In this document: piece by piece, positions 1 to 9,168 of the stretch
Numbering within the stretch: position 1 is the first letter of the stretch
Layout: each line of letters opens with the position of its first letter
Assembly: GCF_015477775.1 (NCBI RefSeq)
Contig: NZ_JADLQO010000001.1
Span: forward strand, 186,001-250,000
Length of the DNA stretch: 64,000 nt
DNA from: Nocardia abscessus
GTDB taxonomy: Bacteria > Actinomycetota > Actinomycetes > Mycobacteriales > Mycobacteriaceae
Direction of reading: 5' to 3'
Translations under genes and position numbers: made by a program
The notes under the pieces: generated by a model
What the model was told of the DNA's origin: nothing
The model's input: the letters and a program-made list of their open reading frames with translations, nothing else
Database searches by the model: none

Positions 1-93
1 GAACTGGCGCTCGGCTACGAGGATCTCGCGTACGAGGTTGCGGCGGGCCTGCGCCGCCTGCCCTACCTCAGCGGCCCACGCGAACACCCGTGA
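1..93 (+). CDS. 3' end of an unidentified protein
   Basis: Frame 1 is open from the window edge to a TGA at 91-93, giving the last 30 residues of a protein ending in GPREHP. The tail is rich in Leu, Ala and Arg and shows no diagnostic motif, so the family cannot be named. It runs towards the minus-strand DUF3349 genes, so the two transcription units converge in the following 100 bases. Confidence 0.45.
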   Translation, partial: ELALGYEDLAYEVAAGLRRLPYLSGPREHP

Positions 94-197
94 CCCGGTC
101 CTCACCCCGGCCTGGCCGACCATCGCCCTCGATCCGCGCGAACAGCCCCGGCTCGGGCGCGACCGACGAAGACGTCGACCGCGGCGAGGAACCGTGC

Positions 198-488
198 TCA
201 CGCCTCATCCGGGTCCGGCCAGGCGTTGGCCTCGACGCGGGCGCGCACCCGGGCCACGTCGGCTTCGGAGGGCAGGTTGTTGGTGATCTTGGTGATCATC
301 ACCTGGATGTCGGTCGCATCGATGTCCGCCTTGGCGGAGCCGGTGAGCGCGGCGGCGATCCGGGCCACCTCCTCGTCGGAGAGACGGCGGCGCAGCAGCG
401 CGAGCAGCGGGATGTAGTCGGATTCCGGGACGCCGTCCGGGTATCCCACCCGCAGCCAGCCGATGATCGCGTTCAGAAAGGGAGGCAT
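198..488 (-). CDS. DUF3349 domain protein (copy 1)
   Basis: A 96-residue soluble protein of the DUF3349 family, known from mycobacterial Rv0543c; its function is unknown. The N-terminal WLRxGYPxGVPxSDY signature lies at about residues 11-25 and is followed by alternating short helices. It is the last gene of a minus-strand group with a second DUF3349 gene (14 bases upstream), a small membrane protein and a Pit phosphate transporter. The start ATG is at 486-488. The order matches M. tuberculosis Rv0543c-Rv0545c, except that DUF3349 is duplicated here. Confidence 0.8.
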   Translation of the reverse strand: MPPFLNAIIGWLRVGYPDGVPESDYIPLLALLRRRLSDEEVARIAAALTGSAKADIDATDIQVMITKITNNLPSEADVARVRARVEANAWPDPDEA

Positions 489-502
489 CGGCGGCGGCTC
501 GG

Positions 503-838
503 TCAGTCGGAATCGGCGGGCGGATCGGCCAGCGGCCAGCCGCCAGCCGCCAGATGGGAGGCGACGCGGGCGACGTCCCGCTCGTCCGGCTGCTCCAGGG
601 CGAACCGAGCGATGGCCTGCTCGATCTCGGCGTGGCTGATCTGGCTGTCCGGATTCGACGCGACCAATTCCTCCGCGATGGCGACCACTTCGTAATCGGT
701 GAGATGCCGGTGCAGAACCGCGAACAGGGCGACGTAATCCGACTGCGGCACACCTTGCGGGTAACCCGCGCGCAGCCAGCCCACCACCTTGCCGAGCAGC
801 TTCGGCCGGGTCGGGGCGGGTTTCACTGGATCGGTCAC
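503..838 (-). CDS. DUF3349 domain protein (copy 2)
   Basis: A 111-residue paralogue of the gene immediately downstream, with the same WLRAGYPQGVPQSDY signature at about residues 18-32 and a slightly longer N-terminus. The chosen start is GTG at 836-838 because an AGGAG ribosome site sits about 8 bases before it; reading further upstream would run through the membrane protein gene. Function is unknown. Sequence divergence between the two copies outside the signature suggests an old tandem duplication. Linkage to pitA hints at a role connected with phosphate uptake, which is inference. Confidence 0.8.
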   Translation of the reverse strand: MTDPVKPAPTRPKLLGKVVGWLRAGYPQGVPQSDYVALFAVLHRHLTDYEVVAIAEELVASNPDSQISHAEIEQAIARFALEQPDERDVARVASHLAAGGWPLADPPADSD

Positions 839-849
839 GCTGGCACTCC

Positions 850-1134
850 TCAGGCCTGTCCGAACAGATGGATGCCGAATCTGGCGGCGAGGAACGCCTT
901 CGCCGTGTACAGGATTCCGCTGACGATGGCCGCCACGACCAGCACGAAGCACGTCAGCGCGATCGCGAGCGCGGGGTAGTTGCGCCGCACCGTGCCCGTA
1001 CTCGCGTCGGTCGTCACGGTCATCGACCAGAACCGCACTCCGATCGCGAAGATCATCGGCAGCCCCGCTCCGAGTATCAGCCCGGCCACGGTGACTTTCC
1101 ACAGCGCGTTCAGATTCGTGACGAGTGTGTGCAC
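850..1134 (-). CDS. Small two-helix membrane protein next to pitA
   Basis: A 94-residue protein with two predicted transmembrane helices (about residues 10-32 and 54-78), flanking a short polar stretch rich in Thr. The GTG start at 1132-1134 has a good AGGAGG site upstream. It begins 11 bases after the pit gene ends, so the two are probably cotranscribed. The position equals that of M. tuberculosis Rv0544c, a small conserved membrane protein next to PitA. A helper or regulatory subunit of the transporter is possible but unproven. Confidence 0.75.
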   Translation of the reverse strand: MHTLVTNLNALWKVTVAGLILGAGLPMIFAIGVRFWSMTVTTDASTGTVRRNYPALAIALTCFVLVVAAIVSGILYTAKAFLAARFGIHLFGQA

Positions 1135-1145
1135 GGGTGATCCTC

Positions 1146-2348
1146 CTACACCTGGGCCGAGTGGTTCGAGTCCGCCGACGTGGCCCGGTCGCCCGGGGCG
1201 GGCGGATCGGTCCCGTCGCCCGGCCATTCGTTGACATTGCCCGTGTGCACCGGATCGCGCCGCGACCGCAGGTACATCAGTGCCGAGAGTCCGAGCAGAA
1301 TGCCGAAGACCACGAGCACCCCGGCCAGCCCGCCGATCAGGTGGGCGATCGCCCAGCAGATCGCCCCGGCCACCGCGGCCAGCGGCAACGTGAGCAGCCA
1401 CGCGACCACCATCCGCCCCATCACGCCCCAGCGCACCTCGGCGCCCTTGCCGATGCCCGTGCCGAGGATCGCGCCGGTCGCGGTCTGGGTGGTGGACAGC
1501 GGCAACCCGAAATGGGCCGAGGTCAGAATGATCGCGGCCGAGGCGGATTCCGCCGCCAGCCCCTGCGGCGAGTCGATCTCGACCAGGCCCTTGCCCAGCG
1601 TCCGGATGATCCGCCAGCCGCCGAGGTAGGTGCCCGCCGCGATGGCGACGGCGCACGCGGCCATCACCCACAGCGGCAGCTCGTCGTCCTTGGTGAGCGT
1701 GCCGTGCGCCACGAGCGCGAGGAAGATCACGCCCATCGTCTTCTGCGCGTCGTTCGTGCCGTGCGCCAGCGAGACCAGCGAGGCGGAGCCGATCTGACCC
1801 CAGCGGAAGCCCTCGGTGACCTTGTCCTCTTCGGCGGCGCGGGTGATCCGGTACACCAGCCAGGTGCCGATCGCCGAGACCAGTGCGGCGACGACGGGCG
1901 CGAGCACGGCGGGAAGAACGATTTTGGTGAGCACGCCGTCCGACCCGGAGGCCCAGATCACGCCACTCCAGCCGAGCGCGGCCAGCGTCGCACCGATCAG
2001 GCCGCCGAACAGCGCGTGCGAGGAACTCGACGGCAGCCCCAACAGCCAGGTGAGCAGGTTCCACAGGATCCCGCCGACCAAACCGGCGAACACGATCACG
2101 AGCAGGTCGTGGCCTCCGACGGCGTCGAGCCGCACGATCCCTTTCGCCACGGTGGCCGCCACGGCGACCGACAGGAACGCGCCGACGAGGTTCAGCACCG
2201 CCGAGAGCGCGACCGCCACGCGCGGCCGGAGCGCTCCGGTGGCGATCGAGGTCGCCATCGCGTTGGCTGTGTCGTGGAAGCCGTTCGTGAAATCGAATGC
2301 GAGCGCCGTGACGATGACGATCAGGAGAACCAGTAATTCGACGGTCAC
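1146..2348 (-). CDS. pitA: Low-affinity inorganic phosphate transporter, Pit family
   Basis: A 400-residue polytopic membrane protein of the Pit/PHO4 family, which moves phosphate (as metal-phosphate in bacteria) with protons across the inner membrane. Both family signatures are present: GFHDTANAMAT at about residues 23-33 in the N-terminal repeat, and SLAHGTNDAQKTMG in the second half. About ten hydrophobic segments are visible, with a charged central loop near residue 175 and a disordered, acidic, Pro-rich C-terminal tail. The GTG start gives the usual family N-terminus. It heads the minus-strand group with the small membrane protein and two DUF3349 genes. Confidence 0.92.
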   Translation of the reverse strand: MTVELLVLLIVIVTALAFDFTNGFHDTANAMATSIATGALRPRVAVALSAVLNLVGAFLSVAVAATVAKGIVRLDAVGGHDLLVIVFAGLVGGILWNLLTWLLGLPSSSSHALFGGLIGATLAALGWSGVIWASGSDGVLTKIVLPAVLAPVVAALVSAIGTWLVYRITRAAEEDKVTEGFRWGQIGSASLVSLAHGTNDAQKTMGVIFLALVAHGTLTKDDELPLWVMAACAVAIAAGTYLGGWRIIRTLGKGLVEIDSPQGLAAESASAAIILTSAHFGLPLSTTQTATGAILGTGIGKGAEVRWGVMGRMVVAWLLTLPLAAVAGAICWAIAHLIGGLAGVLVVFGILLGLSALMYLRSRRDPVHTGNVNEWPGDGTDPPAPGDRATSADSNHSAQV

Positions 2349-2438
2349 GCCTCCAGTGTGCTGTACCCTCGATCGCCACAGCCAGGCCGGTGAGCGAAGT
2401 TCCGTCGACCGGCATGGACTAGTGTGGTTCGCCCGGTA

Positions 2439-3692
2439 TCAGCCGGATCGGGTGCAGTGCGCGGCCACCGGACGACCGGCGAACCGATCATCGATCCAGG
2501 AGTTCGCGCCGGGGATGCCGCTGAGGCCGACCAGGAAGTGTTCGCCGAGATAGACCTGGAAATCCACCGGCGTTCCGGCGCCGCACCAGTCGGCGTAGAG
2601 GTTTTCCGCGCCGGCCAGCGGCACCCACGGGTCGTGCGTGGCGTGATAGAGGAAGACCGGTACCGTCGGCGCGCTCGCGCCCAGCCGATTGGCGGCCAGG
2701 ATCTCCTTGACCATCGGCAGCTCGGTGGGCGCCGCGGCCTGGGTGAGCGCCTGCACCGGGATCGGCGCGACGACACCGGCGAATTCCTCCGCGGTCATGC
2801 ACAGATCCTTGCCGATCTGGGCCAGTCGCCAGCCGTTGTCGTTCATCAGGTCGAGCAGCTCGGGGTATTCGCGCGCCAACCCGAGCGTCGCGGCCAAGAA
2901 GACCCCGGAGGCGGCGTTGCGGCCGTTCATGGTGGACAGCAGCATGCCGAAGTCGGCGGGGACGCCGCCGAACGCCGCGCCCACCAGGTTCAGCTCGGGC
3001 GCGTACTCCGGCGCCAGCTGGGCGGCCCATCCGCTGGCGATCGCGCCACCGGAATATCCGGTGACCACGGTCGGCGCGTCCGGGCGCAAACCGAGGTCAG
3101 GCGTTCCCACCACGGCCCGGATCGAGTCGAGCACCGCGTGCCCGGCCATCAGTCCCGCCCCGTATGCCTGCCGCGGGCCCTGATGGTCCGGGATGAGCAC
3201 CGCGTAGCCCTTGGCCAGCGGGATCTGGGCGGCCCACAACTTGGCCGACAGCTCGGTCCTGAGCTCATAGGAAGGTGCGCACCGATGCCCCAGCGAGTCG
3301 ATCGCGGCGTTGAACGACAGCACCGGGCGTGGACCGGGCCCGGTCCACGGCGCGCGCGGCACGAGCAATGTCGCCACCACCGGCACCGGACGACCCTTGG
3401 CATCGGTGGACCGGATCAGCAGTTCGGTCGACTGCAACGGGAAGACGGTCAGACCGGTGCCTCCGGGGCGGGACGCGAGAATCGTTCCCGGAGGCAGGGT
3501 CTCGAATTCCGGCGGCGGCGTGTAGAACGGATCGTTCAGCGGCGTCGGCAGAATTCCCGAGTATTCGCGGGACGGCGTGAGGAACTGCTCGATCGGATTC
3601 GCCTGTGCGGGCGTACCGACCGCGCTCACCGCCAAGGCGGCGAGCAGCGCCACCATCAGCCGGACATACCGCCCGCACAGCAAAATTCGCAT
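2439..3692 (-). CDS. Secreted lipase, LIP (secretory lipase) family
   Basis: A 417-residue alpha/beta hydrolase of the secretory lipase family, common in Nocardia and mycolata and related to Candida LIP enzymes; expected to hydrolyse triglycerides or esters outside the cell. The ATG at 3690-3692 gives an N-terminal signal peptide (MRILLCGRYVR, a hydrophobic core, then a TPAQA cleavage site). The nucleophile elbow is GYSGG, with probable Asp and His further on in THDPW and LGEHF. The frame stays open upstream, but that extension is Arg-rich and lies ahead of the obvious signal peptide. Confidence 0.87.
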   Translation of the reverse strand: MRILLCGRYVRLMVALLAALAVSAVGTPAQANPIEQFLTPSREYSGILPTPLNDPFYTPPPEFETLPPGTILASRPGGTGLTVFPLQSTELLIRSTDAKGRPVPVVATLLVPRAPWTGPGPRPVLSFNAAIDSLGHRCAPSYELRTELSAKLWAAQIPLAKGYAVLIPDHQGPRQAYGAGLMAGHAVLDSIRAVVGTPDLGLRPDAPTVVTGYSGGAIASGWAAQLAPEYAPELNLVGAAFGGVPADFGMLLSTMNGRNAASGVFLAATLGLAREYPELLDLMNDNGWRLAQIGKDLCMTAEEFAGVVAPIPVQALTQAAAPTELPMVKEILAANRLGASAPTVPVFLYHATHDPWVPLAGAENLYADWCGAGTPVDFQVYLGEHFLVGLSGIPGANSWIDDRFAGRPVAAHCTRSG

Positions 3693-3864
3693 AATCCCAC
3701 CCGCCCGCCGATTCCTTGTCCGGAAGTACGAACCGGCCGGACCATGTGCATTGTGGCGGCCATCCGGAACCTTGCGCTGCCCATACTTACAGTGGCTCGA
3801 CGCGCTCCGCACGCCCGACACGCGCCCGGCGCGGGAGCGAGCGCGCTTCACATCGCTGCGCCTA

Positions 3865-5376
3865 TTACGGCAGCAACGCGCGGACGGTGTCGATGGTGTC
3901 CGCTTCGGCGGGTTCTTTGTCCGGGCGGTAGCGCACCACGCGGGCGAAACGCAAGGCGACGCCGCCGGGATAGCGCGGGCTGACCTGTACGCCGTCCAAA
4001 GCGATTTCGACGACGAGCGCAGGCCGCAGATACACGGTGTGCTGATCGCGGGAGCGTTCGTGACGCGGGAATTCGGCCGTCTGCCATTGCAGCAGCGCGT
4101 CGGTGAGGCCCTTGAAGGTCTTGCCGACCATGACCGGCTCGCCGGTCTCCGGGTCCCGCGCGCCCAGGTGCAGGTTCGACAGGTAGCCCGTGCGGCGCCC
4201 GTAACCCCACTCCGCCCCGAGCACGATCAGATCGAGGGTGTGCGTCGGCTTGATCTTCTGCCAGGCCCTGCCCCGTCTGCCCGCGGCATACGGCGCGGTC
4301 AGCGACTTGATCATGACGCCCTCGTGCCCCGCGGCCAGCGCGCCGTCGAAGTATTCGGCGGCCGTCTCGGCGTCCGGCCGCAGCAGCGCGGGAATGGCGT
4401 GTTCGCCTGCCACCTTCGTCAGCGCGGCGCGCCGCTCGGACAGCGGAGCGTCGAGCAGGTCCCGGCCGTCCAGGTGCAGGCAGTCGAAGAAGTACGGGTG
4501 CAGCAGCAGTTCCCGGGTGGAGCTCACCTCGGCGAAGCGGCTCATGGTCTCCTGGAACGGGCGCGGGCGCCCGGAGTCGGTGAGCGCCAGCGTCTCCCCG
4601 TCCAGCACGACGCTCGTGCAGTCCAGGGCCGCGACCAGCTCGACGAGTTCCGGGACGCCCTCGGTGATCTCGCGCAGCGTCCTGGTGAACACCCGGATCC
4701 GGTCACCGTCCCGGTGCACCTGGATGCGGGCGCCGTCCAGCTTGTGCTCGACGCTCACCTCGCCCTCGAACTCGATGAGCGCCTCGTCCAGCGTCGCACC
4801 GGGTGAGGCGAGCATGGGCTGGATCGGACGGCCGACTTCGAGCCGGAACTCCGCGAGCGCGGGAGCGCCGCCGGTCAGAGCCGCGACGGCGGTGACCGGC
4901 AACCGGCCCGACAACATGTACGCCCGGCGCACCAGATCCGCCGGCACGCCCGCGGCGACCGCCACGGCTTCGGCGACCACGGCGGTGAGTGCGCCCTGAC
5001 GCAATTCGCCGGTGAGCAGGCGCACCAAGAAGTTCTGCTCCTGCGCCGTCGCCGCGGACCACAGCGCCGCGAGCAGTTCCTTGCGCCGGGCCGCGGAACC
5101 GGCGCCGGAGGTACCGGCCAGATCACTCAGCGCGGCGTGCACCGCCGGAACCGACAGCGTCGCCACCGGCGCGGGCGCGCTGTCGAGCGCGGTGAGCGTG
5201 CGCCACCCCGTGCCGATCCGCCCCTGCGGTAGCTCACCGGACGCCCACGCGACCACCGGGGCGAGCTCCTCGGGCGCGGCCGAGGTCAGCAGTTGCGCCA
5301 ACGTGGCGATTTTCGTCTTGCGTGACCTGGTCGCGCGCACGGTCTCCGAGGCCACGACGACATCCGAGAACAACAC
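3865..5376 (-). CDS. ligB: ATP-dependent DNA ligase, LigB type
   Basis: A 503-residue ATP-dependent DNA ligase resembling mycobacterial LigB (Rv3062). It seals nicks through a covalent lysyl-AMP. The N-terminal DNA-binding region (about 1-185) is followed by the nucleotidyltransferase domain, with motif I EHKLDGAR (Lys212), FDCLHLDG, EGVMIKS and WQKIKPTHT, then an OB-fold at the C-terminus. GTG at 5374-5376 was chosen because it yields the LFSDVV start typical of the family; TTG one codon later is also possible. It is divergent from the RamB-like gene with about 95 bases between them. It is non-essential in mycobacteria, which rely on the NAD-dependent LigA. Confidence 0.92.
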   Translation of the reverse strand: MLFSDVVVASETVRATRSRKTKIATLAQLLTSAAPEELAPVVAWASGELPQGRIGTGWRTLTALDSAPAPVATLSVPAVHAALSDLAGTSGAGSAARRKELLAALWSAATAQEQNFLVRLLTGELRQGALTAVVAEAVAVAAGVPADLVRRAYMLSGRLPVTAVAALTGGAPALAEFRLEVGRPIQPMLASPGATLDEALIEFEGEVSVEHKLDGARIQVHRDGDRIRVFTRTLREITEGVPELVELVAALDCTSVVLDGETLALTDSGRPRPFQETMSRFAEVSSTRELLLHPYFFDCLHLDGRDLLDAPLSERRAALTKVAGEHAIPALLRPDAETAAEYFDGALAAGHEGVMIKSLTAPYAAGRRGRAWQKIKPTHTLDLIVLGAEWGYGRRTGYLSNLHLGARDPETGEPVMVGKTFKGLTDALLQWQTAEFPRHERSRDQHTVYLRPALVVEIALDGVQVSPRYPGGVALRFARVVRYRPDKEPAEADTIDTVRALLP

Positions 5377-5470
5377 CCTGCCGACGGTAGCCGCCGGGTA
5401 CGACACCGTGGCGGAACCGAGTGTTAATCGCCGATTGGCACAGATGTGAAAGCGCCCATAAACTGGACGC

Positions 5471-6877
5471 ATGGCCAAGACCTACGTCGGCGCTCGGTTG
5501 CGTCAGCTGCGAACCGAACGCGGGCTGAGCCAGGTCTCCCTGGCCCAGCAGCTGGAGATCTCGGCGAGCTATCTCAACCAGATCGAGCACGACGTGCGCC
5601 CGCTCACCGTCCCGGTGCTGCTGAAGATCAGCGACGTGTTCGGCGTCGACGCCACCTTCTTCTCTGCCCAGGACGACACTCGCCTCATCGCCGAACTCCA
5701 AGAGGTGGTGATGGACCAGGAGCTGGGCATCGAGGCCGACGCCCAGGAGATCGCCGACATGGTCTCGGCGCACCCGAGCATGGCCCGCGCGCTGGTCAAC
5801 ATGCACAACCGCTACCGCAATACCTCCGCGCAGCTGGCCGCGGCCACCGAGGACCGGTTCGCCGACAGCGCGGGCAGCGGGGCGATCAGCAAGCCGCACG
5901 AGGAAGTGCGCGACTACTTCTACCAGCGGCAGAACTACATCCACGAGCTGGACACGGCCGCCGAGGACCTCACCGCGCGCATCCGTTTCCACGGCGGCGA
6001 CGTGAACAGCGAGGTCGCCAGGATGCTGCGGTCGCACGACGTGCGGATCACCGAGCGCATCGACCTCGGCGAGGGCGTGCTGCACCGTTACGACCCGCTG
6101 ACCCGGAACCTGGAGATCGCCCCGCATCTGTCCGGCGGGCAGCGGACCTTCAAGCTGGCCGCCGAGCTGGCCTACTTCGAGTGCGGCGAGCTGCTGGAAA
6201 AGCTGGTCGAGGAGGGGAATTTCGCGTCCGAGGACGCGCGCAAGCTGGCCATGCTCGGCCTGGCCAACTACTTCGCCGCCGCGACGGTGCTGCCGTACAC
6301 GCATTTCCACGAGGTCGCCGAGGACTTCCGCTACGACATCGAACGGCTGTCGGCGTTCTTCACCCAGAGCTACGAGACCATTTGCCACCGGCTGTCCACG
6401 CTGCAACGACCGTCACTGCGCGGCGTTCCGTTCTCGTTCGTGCGGGTGGACCGGGCGGGCAACATGTCGAAGCGCCAGTCCGCCACCGGTTTCCACTTCT
6501 CGGCCAGCGGCGGGACGTGTCCGCTGTGGAATGTCTACGAGACCTTCGCCTATCCCGGCAAGATCATGACCCAGATCGCGCAGATGCCCGACGGCCGCAA
6601 ATACCTGTGGGTGGCTCGCACGGTGGAACGTCGCGCCACCCGCTTCGGACAGCCGAGCAAGACGTTCGCCATCGGTCTCGGGTGCGAACTGCGGCACGCG
6701 GCCCGCGTGATCTACGCCGACGGCATCGATCTCGACGAAGTGCAGCCGACGCCGATCGGTGCGGGCTGCCGGGTCTGCGAACGCGCCAACTGCCCCCAGC
6801 GCGCCTTCCCGCCCTTGGGCAAGGTGCTCGACATCAGCGAACACCGCAGCTCCGTGTCGCCGTACGTGCTGAAGTAG
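5471..6877 (+). CDS. ramB: RamB-like regulator of acetate/short-chain acyl metabolism
   Basis: A 468-residue regulator of the RamB/ScfR family. It has an XRE helix-turn-helix at about residues 8-62, an IrrE-like (degenerate peptidase) central domain around AAELAYFECGELL, and a C-terminal short-chain fatty acyl regulator domain ending in a Cys-rich motif, CRVCERANC. In Corynebacterium and M. tuberculosis RamB controls acetate and glyoxylate-shunt genes. The ATG is preceded by sequence shared with the divergent ligB promoter. The Cys cluster could bind a metal or an Fe-S centre, which is inference. A strong hairpin follows. Confidence 0.85.
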   Translation: MAKTYVGARLRQLRTERGLSQVSLAQQLEISASYLNQIEHDVRPLTVPVLLKISDVFGVDATFFSAQDDTRLIAELQEVVMDQELGIEADAQEIADMVSAHPSMARALVNMHNRYRNTSAQLAAATEDRFADSAGSGAISKPHEEVRDYFYQRQNYIHELDTAAEDLTARIRFHGGDVNSEVARMLRSHDVRITERIDLGEGVLHRYDPLTRNLEIAPHLSGGQRTFKLAAELAYFECGELLEKLVEEGNFASEDARKLAMLGLANYFAAATVLPYTHFHEVAEDFRYDIERLSAFFTQSYETICHRLSTLQRPSLRGVPFSFVRVDRAGNMSKRQSATGFHFSASGGTCPLWNVYETFAYPGKIMTQIAQMPDGRKYLWVARTVERRATRFGQPSKTFAIGLGCELRHAARVIYADGIDLDEVQPTPIGAGCRVCERANCPQRAFPPLGKVLDISEHRSSVSPYVLK

Positions 6878-6929
6878 TCGCACGGACGGTTCGCGCCCCA
6901 GCATCCTGGCCGACGGCTGACCAGAACGG

Positions 6930-6961
6930 CCGGCCGGTATCGGTGTACCGATACCGGCCGG
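6930..6961. terminator. Bidirectional terminator hairpin
   Basis: A near-perfect palindrome with 15-bp arms (CCGGCCGGTATCGGT and its complement) and a 2-base centre lies between the convergent ramB-like and MFS genes, 52 bases after one stop codon and 12 bases before the other. It lacks a T-tract, as is common in actinomycetes. Confidence 0.75.
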
Positions 6962-6973
6962 AGGTCGTGTCGG

Positions 6974-8200
6974 TCAGGCGGCTTGCGCCCCTCGCTGCAT
7001 CCGGAGACCGGCCACCGTCATCCCCAGCGCGGCAACCAGCAACAGCGCGAGTATCCAAGCGAGAGTCGCGAAGCCGTGCGGCGCCGCGGCGGCGGCGACC
7101 AGCGGGCCGATGGTCGCGCCCACATAGAAGCTGAACATGGCGACCGACATGGCGGCGGCGCGCGATTCGCCGCCCAGTTCGCCCGCGCTCTGCAGCACGG
7201 CCGGAGCGATGATGCCGAGCCCGCCGACCAGAACGGCGAGCAGGACGGCCAGCACGGCCGGGTGGGTTCCCTCGAAGGTGGCGATCACCATCGCCGTCGC
7301 GGCTATCAGCACGCCCAGCACGATCTGACCGTGCTTGGACAGCCGGGCCAGTGGCACCGCGAGCAGCGGAAGCGCGAACATCACCGGCAGCGCGCCCGCA
7401 CGCAGCGCGAGCAGTTCGCCCGAACCGCGCACCACCCCGGTCAGTTCGAGGCCGGTGTACACCCCGACCATGACCGCCATGCTCATCGCGCCCGCGATCA
7501 GCATCGGCAGCAGCGCCCGGATGCGCAGCACCGCGGGAATCGCGGCGTAGCTGTGCCGCAGCGGCTGGTCCCGACCGGTGGGCGTGTCCGACAGCAGCGC
7601 GGAGCGCAGCACCAGCGCGAGCACGGCGAAGACGATCGCGGAAGCGACGAATACGGTGCGCCACGGGAACGCGCCGACCATCCACTGCGAAACGATCTGC
7701 GCGATCACTGTCGCCGCGAGGAACGACGTGGCCACCGACATCGTGGCCACGGCCCGGTGCGCAGGGGTGATGCGGGTGGCCACGTAGGCCATGATCGCGG
7801 GCGGGATGGAGCCGACCACCAGGCCTTGGGCGACCCGGAGGGCGATGGCCAGCGGCGCACTGAACGCCAAACCGGTCAATAGTGTGACCACGGAGGCCAC
7901 CAGCATCCCGGTGACCAGCACCCGGCGGTGACCGTAGCGATCCGACAGCGGCCCGAACAGGACGAAGCCGCCGGCGTAGCCGAAGGCGAACGCGCTGATG
8001 ATCCAGGTCATCGCGGCCGAACCGACGCCCCAATCGGCCTGCATGGCGGTGAAAAGCGGGATCGGAACGTACATCTGGCCGGTGGCCAGCAGCGCGGAGA
8101 GAACGAAGAAGGGCAGGGTGCGCCCGGTGTGAGCACGCGAAGAGGTGTCCCGGGTGCGCGTCCGGGCCGGAGCCGCGGACTGGAAGGTGGGCATTGCCAT
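6974..8200 (-). CDS. MFS efflux transporter
   Basis: A 408-residue major facilitator with 12 predicted helices. The family motif GPLSDRYGHRRVL lies between helices 2 and 3 (about residues 78-90), placing it among DHA1/YnfM-like drug-proton antiporters. ATG at 8198-8200 was selected because the region further upstream overlaps the TetR operator. It is divergent from a TetR gene with a palindrome between them, which is the usual layout of a repressor-controlled efflux pump. The substrate cannot be predicted. Confidence 0.85.
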   Translation of the reverse strand: MAMPTFQSAAPARTRTRDTSSRAHTGRTLPFFVLSALLATGQMYVPIPLFTAMQADWGVGSAAMTWIISAFAFGYAGGFVLFGPLSDRYGHRRVLVTGMLVASVVTLLTGLAFSAPLAIALRVAQGLVVGSIPPAIMAYVATRITPAHRAVATMSVATSFLAATVIAQIVSQWMVGAFPWRTVFVASAIVFAVLALVLRSALLSDTPTGRDQPLRHSYAAIPAVLRIRALLPMLIAGAMSMAVMVGVYTGLELTGVVRGSGELLALRAGALPVMFALPLLAVPLARLSKHGQIVLGVLIAATAMVIATFEGTHPAVLAVLLAVLVGGLGIIAPAVLQSAGELGGESRAAAMSVAMFSFYVGATIGPLVAAAAAPHGFATLAWILALLLVAALGMTVAGLRMQRGAQAA

Positions 8201-8234
8201 GGATCGAAGGTAGGCCCGCAGCGGTCCGATTGTC

Positions 8235-8250
8235 AACCAAATAGTTGGTT
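8235..8250. promoter_or_regulatory. Putative TetR operator between MFS and TetR genes
   Basis: A perfect inverted repeat AACCAA-ATAG-TTGGTT sits in the 74-base gap between the divergent MFS and TetR starts. Its position over both promoters and its symmetry suggest it is the autoregulatory site of the adjacent TetR protein. Confidence 0.6.
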
Positions 8251-8274
8251 TAATGGAATGGTAAAGTGTTCGCC

Positions 8275-9120
8275 ATGACGGCCACGATGAAACGCAGTGA
8301 CGCGACCAGGCAGGCTCTGTTGCGCGCCGCCCGCGACGAATTCGCCCGGTACGGGCTGGCCGGCGCGCGGGTCGACCGGATCGCCGAGGCGGCGGGCGTC
8401 AACAAGGAGCGCATCTACGGCCTGTTCGGCAGCAAGGACAAGCTGTTCGACGTCATCCTGATCGACACGCTGCGCGAGTTCATCGACGTGGTGAAACCGC
8501 TGGCCGACACCGAACCGGGGGCCTACGTCGGCAAGCTGTTCGACTACCACCGGGACAACCCGCAACTGTTGCGGTTGATGCTCTGGGAGGCGCTGCACCG
8601 CGGCGCGGACGCGCACGACATCGACGGCTGGCGCGCCGCGCACTACGTGCGCAAATCCGACCGCGCCCAAGAGCAGTTCGACGTGGACTCCGCGGACGCG
8701 GGCCGCCTGCTGCTGGCGCTGTGCGGCCTGGCCAACTGGTCGCACGCCGTTCCGCAGACCACCAGGCTGCTGCTCGGCGAGGCCGCCGCCGAGGACAAGA
8801 ACGCCACCCGCGCGTTCCTGATGGAGTTCGCCAGGGCGGCGATGCGGCGCGACACGGCCCCCGGCGAGCCGCAAGCATGCCTTCCGGAAGTCGAACTGGT
8901 CAATGATTTGACCGCCACCGACCAGCAGTCCGAGGTGGACCGGGCCGCTCAGCGACTCCGCGACGCCCAGGCCGCCGCCGAAGCCGCCCGCACAGAACTC
9001 GCCACCGCCCTCCGAGCAGCCCACACCGCGGGCGCGAGCGCCAACCAGCTCGCCAGGCAGGTATCCGGCACGCTGTCGCGACCAGTGGTACTCAAACTGC
9101 TGTCCGATCCCGATAGCTGA
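8275..9120 (+). CDS. TetR family repressor with extra C-terminal HTH-like region
   Basis: A 281-residue regulator, longer than the usual 190-220. Residues 5-55 form a TetR helix-turn-helix (RVDRIAEAAGVNKERIYGLF). The ligand domain ends near residue 200. It is followed by an Ala/Glu/Arg-rich coiled-coil segment (about 220-250) and a second helix-turn-helix-like stretch, ANQLARQVSGTLSRPVVLKL, near the C-terminus. A GTG three codons upstream (8266) is an alternative start. It probably represses the divergent MFS gene through the palindrome between them. Confidence 0.83.
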   Translation: MTATMKRSDATRQALLRAARDEFARYGLAGARVDRIAEAAGVNKERIYGLFGSKDKLFDVILIDTLREFIDVVKPLADTEPGAYVGKLFDYHRDNPQLLRLMLWEALHRGADAHDIDGWRAAHYVRKSDRAQEQFDVDSADAGRLLLALCGLANWSHAVPQTTRLLLGEAAAEDKNATRAFLMEFARAAMRRDTAPGEPQACLPEVELVNDLTATDQQSEVDRAAQRLRDAQAAAEAARTELATALRAAHTAGASANQLARQVSGTLSRPVVLKLLSDPDS

Positions 9121-9148
9121 CGCAGCGTCCGATAGCTGACGCGGCGTC
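9111..9148. repeat. 19-bp tandem duplication spanning a stop codon
   Basis: Two adjacent copies of CGATAGCTGACGCRGCGTC differ at one base. The first copy contains the TetR stop codon. This looks like a recent slippage duplication with no effect on the protein. Confidence 0.7.
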
Positions 9149-9168
9149 TGCTTCCGGGCGTCGCACAG

